Assembly (NCBI RefSeq): GCF_001411495.1
Contig: NZ_CP012982.1
Coordinates: 744,001-808,000 of the forward strand
Direction of reading: 5' to 3'
Origin: Burkholderia cepacia ATCC 25416
GTDB lineage: Bacteria; Pseudomonadota; Gammaproteobacteria; Burkholderiales; Burkholderiaceae
Length of the DNA stretch: 64,000 nucleotides
This document shows positions 1 through 6,949 of this stretch, piece after piece; position 1 is the first letter of the stretch, and each line of letters begins with the position of its first letter. The translations under genes and the position numbers were made by a program. Below the pieces are notes generated by a model. It did not search any database, had not been told where the DNA came from, and saw only the letters and a program-made list of their open reading frames with translations.

Positions 1-494
1 TCGCGGCCGATGCCGAGCTGAGCTTTTCGCTCGCGAACGACGACATCGATTTTCCGCCGCGCGTGACGGGCGCGGCCGCGATCGCACGCACCCTGGTCGA
101 GGAATTCGGCGAGCGGTTCGAGCGGTGCCGGACCTATTACGTTTGCACGGAGCCCGAAGTCGACCCGCATGGCGTCAGCGAGATGTCGTGGCTCGTCGTG
201 ATGCGGCAGAAGGACAACGGCGCGTTGCGGATCGGGCACGGCACGTACCGCTGGCAGTTCACACCCGACAGCGAAGGCGGTGCGCGGATCGCCGCGCTGC
301 ACATTCACATCGTGCGCATGGATACGATCGACGATCCGAAGTCGACGAAACTCGACGCGCTGCATGCGGCGTTCGGGTATCCGTGGCTGCCGGCGCACGC
401 GTTCGCGCGCGGACTGGCGGATGTCGCGGCCGCGCAGCCGGAATGGGCATTCCTGGCGTCGTTTCACGAGGCGGCGGCAGCGGCGGCCGGTTGA
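1..494 (+). CDS. Hypothetical protein, 5'-truncated
   Basis: The reading frame is open from the window edge (codons in the phase of position 3) to the stop at 492-494, so the start lies outside. About 163 residues are visible. The GTG at 63 is only an internal valine, because the upstream codons are open and protein-like (LSFSLANDDIDFPPRV). The overall shape, an amphipathic N-terminal helix followed by beta-strands with aromatic residues, resembles the NTF2/SnoaL-like fold, but no catalytic residues identify a reaction. It converges on the SUKH-like gene on the other strand. The coding call is fairly safe; the fold is a guess. Confidence 0.65.
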   Translation, partial: AADAELSFSLANDDIDFPPRVTGAAAIARTLVEEFGERFERCRTYYVCTEPEVDPHGVSEMSWLVVMRQKDNGALRIGHGTYRWQFTPDSEGGARIAALHIHIVRMDTIDDPKSTKLDALHAAFGYPWLPAHAFARGLADVAAAQPEWAFLASFHEAAAAAAG

Positions 495-519
495 AACACG
501 GCCGAAGCGCGTCGCCGCA

Positions 520-1107
520 TCACGCGCGGGCAAGGAGCTGACGGACCGTCATCACGCGCGGATCGTCGATCGTCAGAACCTCGCCGTAATGGGCAATCGT
601 TGCACGGCGGTCGAGCAACAGCGGAATCGAGACGCGCCCGAGCAGCGTCCGCTCGACCGCTTCGCCGAACGTGAATCCGCACAGATGCACACCGTCGACC
701 ACGCAATTGGTCGAGAACACTCGGCCCTGCGCATCGACATAAAACTCGGCGTACCCGAGATCGTCTTCGGCGAAGCCGATCATCGTCGTCCCGAGCGCCT
801 GTTCCCACGCGTCGATCTGGTGATCCTTGCGCGCCAGCGCATGAAAGACGAGCCCCATTCGCGCGCAGGTTTGCCCGCTGGCGGAGGCGCCCACGATCAG
901 CCCGCCGAATTCGCGCAGGATTGCATCTCCCGGATGCTCGCCGTCGCCGGACGACACACGGCAACCGGAGTCGCCACGCCACCCCGAATCGGCAAACAGC
1001 GCTTTGACCGACGAAGGAATCACGACCACCACCACCCTGCCGACGTTTGCGTGCACGATACCGCACGCGCTATCCGCCATGCGCGACGCAGGGAATGCAT
1101 CGCGCAT
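520..1107 (-). CDS. SUKH-like (SMI1/KNR4 superfamily) domain protein
   Basis: A protein of 195 residues. It opens with a hydrophobic strand and the stretch IPSSVKALFADSGWRGD, then ILREFGGLIVG, and later GYAEFYVDAQGRVFST and GFTFGEAVERTLLGR. This order matches the SUKH-3 type of SMI1/KNR4-like domains, which are mostly toxin-immunity proteins or partners in polymorphic toxin systems. The ATG at 1107 is preferred because GAGGTG lies six bases upstream; an ATG at 1080 is a shorter alternative. It starts only 5 bp after the rtcR stop on the same strand, so it may be co-transcribed with rtcR. No toxin gene is adjacent, so an immunity role is unproven. Confidence 0.72.
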   Translation of the reverse strand: MRDAFPASRMADSACGIVHANVGRVVVVVIPSSVKALFADSGWRGDSGCRVSSGDGEHPGDAILREFGGLIVGASASGQTCARMGLVFHALARKDHQIDAWEQALGTTMIGFAEDDLGYAEFYVDAQGRVFSTNCVVDGVHLCGFTFGEAVERTLLGRVSIPLLLDRRATIAHYGEVLTIDDPRVMTVRQLLARA

Positions 1108-1112
1108 GCCCG

Positions 1113-2732
1113 TCACCTCGACGCATCGAGCGCGCCCCTCACTCCCTCCCAATCCAGCCCGAACCGCGCGAGATACTTGCGCAGCCTGTCCGCATCGTTC
1201 GGCTGCTTCTTGCTCTGCCGCGACACCGCGAACAGCGTGCGCCCCGCTTCCGACAGGCTTGCCGACACGCGGCACACGTCGAGCACGCGTTCGAGCTGCG
1301 CACGGTCGAACAGGTCGAGTTCCGCCGCACGCGCGCCGAACACCGCGTCGACGCATGCCTCGGATGATCCCGCGCCGCCCGGCTGCGACCACGTGCGCGT
1401 CAGCCGCTCGACTTCCTGTTCGGCAAGCGCTTCGGTAATCCGCCCCGCGTCGGCCAGCGTCGCCATCCGCGTGACCGACGCGGACAGCTCGCGGAAGTTG
1501 CCGGCCCACGCCGCACGCGGCGACGCGGCGAACGCGAGGTAGCGCCGCTTCGCCTCGACGTTGAAACGCACCTGCTCGCCCTGCTCGCGGCCGAACCGGT
1601 CGAGTTCGAATTCGAGGTTTGGCTCGATGTCCTCGCGGCGCTCGGCCAGCCCCGGCAGTTCGTACGTCCACAGGTTGATCCGCGCATAGAGATCTTCACG
1701 GAAGGTGCCGGCCGCCACCATCTGCCGCAGGTCGCGGTGCGTGCCCGCGATCAGTTCGAAATCGCTGGTCGCCTCGACGTCAGCGCCGACCGGCAGGAAA
1801 CGCTTCTCCTCGATCGCCTTCAGCAGCATCGCCTGTTCGTCGAGCCCGAGTTCGCCGATCTCGTCGAGAAACAGCAGGCCGCCGTCCGCCGCGCGCAGCA
1901 GCCCGGCCCGCGCCGACTGCGCGCCCGTGAACGCGCCCTTCACGTGGCCGAACAGCGTCGACATCGCCGCGTCGCCGCGCAGCGTCGCGCAGTTGATCTC
2001 GATGAACGGCCCCGCGAGCCGATGGCGGCCGCGCTTCAGCTCGTACACGCGCTTCGCGAGAAACGACTTGCCGGCGCCCGTCGGCCCGACCAGCAGCATC
2101 GGCGCGCGCGAACGCACGGCCACGCGCTCCAGTTGCTCGATCAGCGCATTGAAGCGCGCGTTGCGCGTCGCGATGCCGGCCTTCAGGAACGACACCGTCT
2201 CGTCGCGCTCGCGCGTGAAGCGCTGCGCGATCCGGTTGTAGCGCGACAGGTCGAGATCGATCACCGACATCGTGCCGGGCCCGCTCAGCCCCTCGTCGGT
2301 CTTCTGCGGTGGTGCCGTCTGGGCAAGACGCGCCGGCAGGTAGCGCGCCTCCGCCAGCAGGAACCAGCAGATCTGCGCGACGTGCGTGCCGGTGGTGATG
2401 TGGATCAGGTAGTCCTCGCGGTCGAGATCGAACGGGTAAGCGCGCGCGAAATCGTGCAGCGTCGCGTAGACCTCCTCGAAATCCCACGGATCGCGAATCT
2501 CCATCGGAACGAGCCGCACGTCGGTGTGCGGCGACACGCGCTCGAGGTCCTGCTTCACGCGGTTCGCGAGACGCGCGTAGTTCGGCGCGTGCAGCAGTTC
2601 GAGCCGGTCGACCGGCATGTCGCGCTGCTCGCACAGCGAAATCGTCGGCCGCCAGTTGCGCCAGCGACGCTGCGAGCCGCCGCCCTGGTCGAGCACGGTA
2701 CCGAGAAAACCGATCGCGACGGTCTTGCGCAT
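1113..2732 (-). CDS. rtcR: RtcR, sigma-54-dependent activator of the RNA repair operon
   Basis: A protein of 539 residues with the RtcR layout. The N-terminal part (about 1-175) is the CARF-type sensor domain that binds RNA ends or a derived ligand. The AAA+ domain follows, with Walker A GPTGAGKSFLAKR, the sigma-54 contact loop GAFTGA and Walker B GGLLFLDEIGEL. The C-terminal region is a helical DNA-binding domain. RtcR is known to repress itself through the CARF domain and to activate a divergent sigma-54 promoter when RNA is damaged. Here it is divergent from the tRNA-like/slipin/rtcB/rlaP transcript, whose promoter at 2881-2896 has the required -24/-12 form. Full length, no missing motif seen. 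Confidence 0.97.
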   Translation of the reverse strand: MRKTVAIGFLGTVLDQGGGSQRRWRNWRPTISLCEQRDMPVDRLELLHAPNYARLANRVKQDLERVSPHTDVRLVPMEIRDPWDFEEVYATLHDFARAYPFDLDREDYLIHITTGTHVAQICWFLLAEARYLPARLAQTAPPQKTDEGLSGPGTMSVIDLDLSRYNRIAQRFTRERDETVSFLKAGIATRNARFNALIEQLERVAVRSRAPMLLVGPTGAGKSFLAKRVYELKRGRHRLAGPFIEINCATLRGDAAMSTLFGHVKGAFTGAQSARAGLLRAADGGLLFLDEIGELGLDEQAMLLKAIEEKRFLPVGADVEATSDFELIAGTHRDLRQMVAAGTFREDLYARINLWTYELPGLAERREDIEPNLEFELDRFGREQGEQVRFNVEAKRRYLAFAASPRAAWAGNFRELSASVTRMATLADAGRITEALAEQEVERLTRTWSQPGGAGSSEACVDAVFGARAAELDLFDRAQLERVLDVCRVSASLSEAGRTLFAVSRQSKKQPNDADRLRKYLARFGLDWEGVRGALDASR

Positions 2733-2755
2733 GTTTATCCCACAAGATAATAGGC

Positions 2756-2861
2756 GATCCGATTGTATCGAATATTCGGATCGAGCGACGATCGGATTTT
2801 CATGCGCCGCCCGTCACGACAAATAATTTCCCCTTCCATTTCAACGACTTGGAATTTATTT
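2756..2861. promoter_or_regulatory. Candidate RtcR upstream activator sites (two inverted repeats)
   Basis: Two dyads lie between rtcR and the sigma-54 promoter. The first has arms GATCCGA (2756-2762) and TCGGATC (2776-2782) with a perfect 10-bp palindrome CGAATATTCG (2769-2778) inside. The second has arms AAATAATTTCC (2821-2831) and GGAATTTATTT (2851-2861), matching at 10 of 11 bases. Sigma-54 activators bind such sites 80-150 bp upstream of the promoter. Assignment to RtcR is by position only. Confidence 0.5.
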
Positions 2862-2880
2862 CGCGCATCACGCCGCCCGC

Positions 2881-2896
2881 TGGCACGCTCCTCGCT
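2881..2896 (+). promoter_or_regulatory. Sigma-54 promoter of the RNA repair operon
   Basis: TGGCACG-N4-TCGCT matches the sigma-54 consensus TGGCACG-N4-TTGCW with one change in the -12 element. The invariant GG (2882-2883) and GC (2894-2895) are separated by the required 10 bp. Transcription should start near 2907 and run into the tRNA-like RNAs and slipin-rtcB-rlaP. The divergent gene encodes the sigma-54 activator RtcR, which supports the call. Confidence 0.85.
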
Positions 2897-2906
2897 AAAT
2901 AGAAAG

Positions 2907-3066
2907 CGCCGGATGTCCCGCTGGCCCGCGAGCCAGGGTTCACAAAGCCCTGCTGGTGCGCCGCCGCCGAACCTGGTTCGTCGCGGTCGCGCATGCCGCC
3001 ATGGGCAGACGAAGGCAAACGGGCGCGTACTGGAACTTCGCCCGGGTTCGAATCCCGGGGCGCCCT
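2907..3066 (+). ncRNA. Structured leader ending in a tRNA acceptor/T-arm minihelix
   Basis: No ORF fits this stretch, but it is rich in hairpins: CTGGC/GCCAG (2921-2936), CAGGG/CCCTG (2934-2952, competing with the first), and a long stem with core CGAAC-CTG-GTTCG (2968-2980). The 3' end is tRNA-like. GGGCGCG (3021-3027) pairs with GGCGCCC (3059-3065) over six to seven pairs, and CCGGG-TTCGAAT-CCCGG (3042-3058) is a textbook T arm with a canonical T-loop. The D and anticodon arms are replaced by about 14 nt. The next bases are TCCG, so no CCA is encoded. It recalls the tRNA-mimic module of bacterial Y RNAs (YrlA) found in other rtc operons, but no Ro60 gene is present. The exact ends are uncertain. 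Confidence 0.5.
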
Positions 3067-3067
3067 C

Positions 3068-3156
3068 CGTTCGGTAGCTCATTCGGGTAGAGCAGCCGGC
3101 GCAAGCCGGTGTGTAGCGGGTTCGAATCCCGCTCGAACGCTGTCCGCAAGGACAGC
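3068..3156 (+). ncRNA. tRNA-like RNA with GCAA tetraloop in place of the anticodon loop, plus 3' hairpin
   Basis: It folds as a full cloverleaf. The acceptor stem is CGTTCGG (3068-3074) with TCGAACG (3133-3139), seven pairs including one G-U. TA occupies positions 8-9. The D arm is GCTC-ATTCGGGTA-GAGC (3077-3093). The anticodon-position arm is CCGGC-GCAA-GCCGG (3096-3109), and the T arm is GCGGG-TTCGAAT-CCCGC (3116-3132). The anticodon loop is a four-base GNRA loop, so no anticodon exists. No CCA follows; instead a second GCAA hairpin, GCTGTCC/GGACAGC (3139-3156), begins at the last acceptor base. It starts 2 bp after the previous minihelix and lies in the RtcR-controlled transcript. It cannot decode; a role as repair substrate, decoy or RtcR ligand is inference. 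Confidence 0.78.
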
Positions 3157-3183
3157 CTTGTAATGAAAGCAGTACCCGCCGGT

Positions 3184-3201
3184 GCGGGCCGCAAGGCCCG
3201 C
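3184..3201 (+). other. Third GCAA-capped hairpin in the rtc leader
   Basis: GCGGGCC (3184-3190), loop GCAA (3191-3194), GGCCCGC (3195-3201): a perfect 7-bp stem with the same GNRA loop as the two upstream hairpins. No U-run follows, so it is not an obvious terminator. It may end or stabilise the tRNA-like RNA, or act as a processing site. The bases 3202-3398 up to the slipin gene are GC-rich and hold nothing else I recognise. Confidence 0.55.
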
Positions 3202-3398
3202 CGCGCGTCGGACCGGTTGCGGTTCCGCGCGATCGGCCGGACGGCCGCACGGCCCGCGCGAAGGCGCACGACGACGCGAAGCAGGATGCGTCGCCGCGCA
3301 CTTCGGCGCCGGGCCTGCGCGCCGCCCGCCCGGTTGCGTCGCCCCGCGATCCGCACGATGCGCGTCACCCGGCGGTCATCGAAGAAAAGGACAAGAAT

Positions 3399-4538
3399 AT
3401 GTGGATGCGACATGTAGTGAAAAAGAACGAACGCGCGCTGCTGATGAACGAGGGCGATTTCGTGAAGGTGCTCGAACCGGGCGTGTTCAAGGCCTTCGAT
3501 CCGTTCAAGCGCCTGTCGGTGCAGACCGCACGTCTCGACGCGCCGCTCGCCGATGCGGCACTGGCCGATTACCTGCGTCACGACGCACAGGACGTGCTCG
3601 CCCGGCACTTCGTCGCGATGGATCTCGCCGACGACGAAGCCGGCCTGCGCTACGAAGACGACGTGCTCGTCGAGATCCTGGCGCCGGGCACGCGCCGGCT
3701 GTACTGGCGCGGCCTGACCGCGCACCGTCTCGAGCGCGTTGATCTCGCGCAGGACAGCATGCTGCCGGCCGCGCTCGTGAAGCGCATCGCGCAACCGGCG
3801 CTGCGGGCGCGCGGCGTGGCGGGCCTGGCGGGCGTACTGCTGGCGCAGGTGCCGGCGTACCACGTCGGCGTGCTGAAGATCGACGGCAAGATCGAGCGGC
3901 TGCTGGACGCGGGCGTCTCGGCGTTCTGGCGCTTCAACCGCGACATCGCGGTCGAACTCGTCGACCTGCGCGTGCAGGCGCTCGAAGTCGGCGGACAGGA
4001 AATCCTGACGCGCGACAAGGTCGCGCTGCGGTTGAACCTGTCGGCGACGTGGTGTTATGCGGACGTGCTGCATGCGTTCGGCCAGCTGCAAAAGCCGGTC
4101 GAGCACCTGTATCGCGAGCTGCAGTTCGCCCTGCGCTCGGCCGTCGGCACACGCTCGCTCGACGAACTGCTGGAAGACAAGCAGTCGATCGACGACGTCG
4201 TGATCACGCAGGTGCGTGCACGCCTCGGCAACTCGGGCGTGGACGTGCGCAGCGTCGGCGTGAAGGATATCGTGCTGCCGGGCGACATGAAGACGATCCT
4301 CGCGCAGGTGGTCGAGGCGGAAAAGTCCGCCCAGGCGAACGTGATTCGCCGCCGCGAGGAAACGGCGGCCACGCGTTCGCTGCTGAACACCGCGAAGGTG
4401 ATGGAAGAAAACCCGACCGCGCTGCGGCTCAAGGAGCTGGAAACGCTCGAGCGCGTCGCGGAACGGATCGACCGCATCTCGGTGTTCGGCGGTCTCGACC
4501 AGGTGCTGAACGGACTCGTCAGCATCAAGGGCGCCTGA
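3399..4538 (+). CDS. Slipin-family (SPFH/Band 7) protein of the RNA repair operon
   Basis: A protein of 379 residues; AAGGAC stands 8 bp before the ATG. The central and C-terminal part (about residues 190-330) has the SPFH/Band-7 pattern, with EILTRDKVALRLNLSATW, an ELQFALRSAVGTRSLDELLEDK stretch and the long charged helix VVEAEKSAQANVIRRREETAATRS (quoted in part). Slipins usually oligomerise on membranes, but this one has no clear N-terminal membrane segment. It is the first protein gene of the rtc transcript, 53 bp before rtcB. Slipins are recorded in some rtcB operons of other bacteria; their role there is unknown. Confidence 0.88.
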   Translation: MWMRHVVKKNERALLMNEGDFVKVLEPGVFKAFDPFKRLSVQTARLDAPLADAALADYLRHDAQDVLARHFVAMDLADDEAGLRYEDDVLVEILAPGTRRLYWRGLTAHRLERVDLAQDSMLPAALVKRIAQPALRARGVAGLAGVLLAQVPAYHVGVLKIDGKIERLLDAGVSAFWRFNRDIAVELVDLRVQALEVGGQEILTRDKVALRLNLSATWCYADVLHAFGQLQKPVEHLYRELQFALRSAVGTRSLDELLEDKQSIDDVVITQVRARLGNSGVDVRSVGVKDIVLPGDMKTILAQVVEAEKSAQANVIRRREETAATRSLLNTAKVMEENPTALRLKELETLERVAERIDRISVFGGLDQVLNGLVSIKGA

Positions 4539-4591
4539 CGGGCGCAACGGCGCGGCGCAAGTGTGCCGCGCCGCATGAATGAAGGAATCAG

Positions 4592-5824
4592 GTGAAGCAA
4601 ATGAGTGCAATGGATTACCAGGTGATGGAACTGGCGAACGGCAAGCCGGTGAAGATGTGGACGCAAGGCGTCGCCGTCGAGGACGAAGCGCGCGCGCAGC
4701 TGCGCAACACCGCGCAGATGCCGTTCATCTTCAGCCACGTCGCGGTGATGCCGGACGTCCACCTCGGCAAGGGCTCGACGATCGGCAGCGTGATCCCGAC
4801 GAAGGGCGCGATCATTCCGGCCGCGGTCGGCGTCGACATCGGCTGCGGGATGATGGCCGCGCGCACGACGCTGACGGCATCCGACCTGCCGGATTCGCTC
4901 GCGGGCCTGCGCAGCGCGATCGAACGCGCGGTGCCGCACGGCCGCGCGCCGGGCCGCCGCGATCCGGGCGCGTGGGGCGACCGCACGCCGGCCGCCGTGA
5001 CCGAATCGTGGAAGTCGCTGCAACCGGGCTTCCAGCGGATCGTCGACAAGTATCCGAAGCTGGAAAAGACGAACCACTACGCGCATCTCGGCACGCTCGG
5101 CACCGGCAACCACTTCATCGAAGTGTGCGTCGACGAAGCGGACCACGTGTGGTTCATGCTGCACAGCGGCTCGCGCGGCGTCGGCAATGCGATCGGCAGC
5201 CTGTTCATCGAACTCGCGCAGGCCGACATGCGGCAGCACATCGCGAACCTGCCGGATCGCAACCTCGCGTATTTCACCGAGGGCAGCCGCCACTTCGACG
5301 ACTACGTCGAGGCGGTCGGCTGGGCGCAGGACTACGCGCGGCGCAACCGGCAGGCGATGATGGATGCGGTGATCGGCGCGGCGCGCGGCGTGATCGCGAA
5401 GCCGTTCTCGGTCGACGAACACGCGGTGAACTGCCACCACAACTACGTGCAGCGCGAACGCCATTTCGGCGAAGACGTGCTCGTGACGCGCAAGGGTGCG
5501 GTGTCCGCGCAGAAGGGGCAGCTCGGCATCATTCCGGGCTCGATGGGGGCGAAGAGCTTCATCGTGCGCGGGCTCGGCAACCCGGAAAGCTTCTGCTCGT
5601 GCAGCCACGGCGCGGGCCGGACGATGAGCCGCACCGAAGCGAAGCGCCGCTTCACGGTCGACGACCAGGTGAAGGCGACCCAGGGCGTCGAATGCCGGAA
5701 GGACTCGGGCGTCGTCGACGAAATCCCGATGGCCTACAAGGACATCGACGCGGTGATGGCGGCCCAGCGCAGCCTCGTCGAAGTGGTGCATACGCTGCGC
5801 CAGGTGGTGTGCGTGAAAGGATAG
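4592..5824 (+). CDS. rtcB: RtcB, RNA-splicing ligase (3'-phosphate/5'-OH)
   Basis: A protein of 410 residues, collinear with E. coli RtcB (about 408). It joins RNA 3'-phosphate or 2',3'-cyclic phosphate ends to 5'-OH ends using GTP and Mn2+. Metal and nucleotide motifs are all present: GVDIGCGM with the metal-binding Cys, GTGNHFIEV, HSGSRG, NCHHNYV, and CSCSHGAGR with the His that carries GMP. The GTG at 4592 has AAGGA five bases upstream; an ATG at 4601 or 4610 is possible and would align better with the E. coli N-terminus. Middle gene of the slipin-rtcB-rlaP set. Confidence 0.97.
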   Translation: MKQMSAMDYQVMELANGKPVKMWTQGVAVEDEARAQLRNTAQMPFIFSHVAVMPDVHLGKGSTIGSVIPTKGAIIPAAVGVDIGCGMMAARTTLTASDLPDSLAGLRSAIERAVPHGRAPGRRDPGAWGDRTPAAVTESWKSLQPGFQRIVDKYPKLEKTNHYAHLGTLGTGNHFIEVCVDEADHVWFMLHSGSRGVGNAIGSLFIELAQADMRQHIANLPDRNLAYFTEGSRHFDDYVEAVGWAQDYARRNRQAMMDAVIGAARGVIAKPFSVDEHAVNCHHNYVQRERHFGEDVLVTRKGAVSAQKGQLGIIPGSMGAKSFIVRGLGNPESFCSCSHGAGRTMSRTEAKRRFTVDDQVKATQGVECRKDSGVVDEIPMAYKDIDAVMAAQRSLVEVVHTLRQVVCVKG

Positions 5825-5879
5825 CGCGGTGCGCGGCCGATGGCCGGCGGCCGCGCGCAACGAGAGAGAAACGACAATC

Positions 5880-6692
5880 ATGAAAACGGAACAACTGACT
5901 GCCGTGCGCAGTGCGCACCCGGTCGACCCGGCCGTGCGGGCGCGCGTGATGGCGGAGCTCGCGGAAGTCGAGCGCCGCCACGACGTGAGCGTGCTGTTCG
6001 CGTGCGAATCGGGCAGCCGCGGCTGGGGGTTCGCCTCGCCGGACAGCGACTACGACGTGCGCTTCGTGTATGCGCACCGGCGCGACTGGTACCTGAGCGT
6101 CGAAGCGCAACGCGACGTGATCGAGCGGCCGCTCGACGACGAGCTGGACGTCAGCGGCTGGGAACTGCGCAAGGCGCTGCAACTGCTGCGCCGCTCGAAC
6201 CCGACGCTGCTCGAATGGCTCGACTCGCCCGTCGTGTATCGCGAAGACGCGCGCTGGGCGCCGCGGCTCAGGTCGCTGGCGTCGGCGTTCTTCTCGCCGG
6301 TGCGCGGGCGTCATCACTACCTCGCGATGGCGAAGAAGAACTTTCGCGGCTATCTGCAAGGCGACACGGTGCGCTACAAGAAATACCTGTACGTGCTGCG
6401 GCCGCTGCTCGCGGTGCGCTGGATCGACGCGGGGCTCGGGATGCCGCCGATGCGTTTCGCGGCGCTCGTCGACGGCACCGTGCACGAGCCGTCGGTGCGC
6501 GCGGAGCTCGACGCGCTGCTCGCGCTGAAGATGAGCGCGAACGAAAGCGAATACGGGCCGCGCCGGCCGGCGATCCACGCGCTCGTCGAGACGATGCTCG
6601 CCGATGCCGAACACGATCGCGAATACAAGCGGCCGTGGGGCGACGTGGCGATGCTCGACGCGTTCCTGCGCGACGTGGTCGACGCACGATGA
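5880..6692 (+). CDS. rlaP: RlaP-family nucleotidyltransferase (DNA pol-beta superfamily, YcgL-like)
   Basis: A protein of 270 residues. The N-terminal half has the pol-beta nucleotidyltransferase signature: CESGSRGWGFASPDSDYDVR, in which the GSRGWG turn is followed by the D-x-D pair (SDYDVR) that binds metal. LRRSNPTLLEWLDSP and the helical C-terminus fit the RlaP (RNA-repair-associated) family. Members sit in rtcB operons and are predicted to act on RNA ends; the reaction is not established. It is the last gene of the operon, 55 bp after rtcB and followed directly by a terminator hairpin. The lack of CCA on the tRNA-like RNAs upstream makes end addition a testable idea. Confidence 0.88.
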   Translation: MKTEQLTAVRSAHPVDPAVRARVMAELAEVERRHDVSVLFACESGSRGWGFASPDSDYDVRFVYAHRRDWYLSVEAQRDVIERPLDDELDVSGWELRKALQLLRRSNPTLLEWLDSPVVYREDARWAPRLRSLASAFFSPVRGRHHYLAMAKKNFRGYLQGDTVRYKKYLYVLRPLLAVRWIDAGLGMPPMRFAALVDGTVHEPSVRAELDALLALKMSANESEYGPRRPAIHALVETMLADAEHDREYKRPWGDVAMLDAFLRDVVDAR

Positions 6693-6698
6693 AAAGCG

Positions 6699-6731
6699 AA
6701 CGGCGCGATGCCTGCGGGCATCGCGCCGTTT
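6699..6731 (+). terminator. Terminator of the rtc operon
   Basis: A perfect 14-bp stem (6699-6712 with 6717-6730) with a TGCG loop starts seven bases after the rlaP stop. Only a short T stretch follows. It closes the transcript that begins at the sigma-54 promoter. Confidence 0.8.
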
Positions 6732-6949
6732 GCGCATCCATGCACGTGCGCCCCGTGCCGGCCAGCAACGTACGTGCCCGCACACGACGCGCCGCCGCCG
6801 CGATCGGCGCCCATTGCGGCGGTATACTCGAAACCGTTCCGCAAAGCGCGCCCCTGCATGCGCCGCTGCCTTCGACCGCCCCGCTTGCTGACGATGCGCT
6901 TGCAGTCCGACGTCTTGCGCCCGCCCATCCACAGTCGATACGAACCGTC

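Noticed and set aside
3068..3139. Ordinary tRNA gene
   Set aside because: The anticodon loop has only four bases (GCAA), so no anticodon can be read, and no CCA or terminator follows in the usual way.
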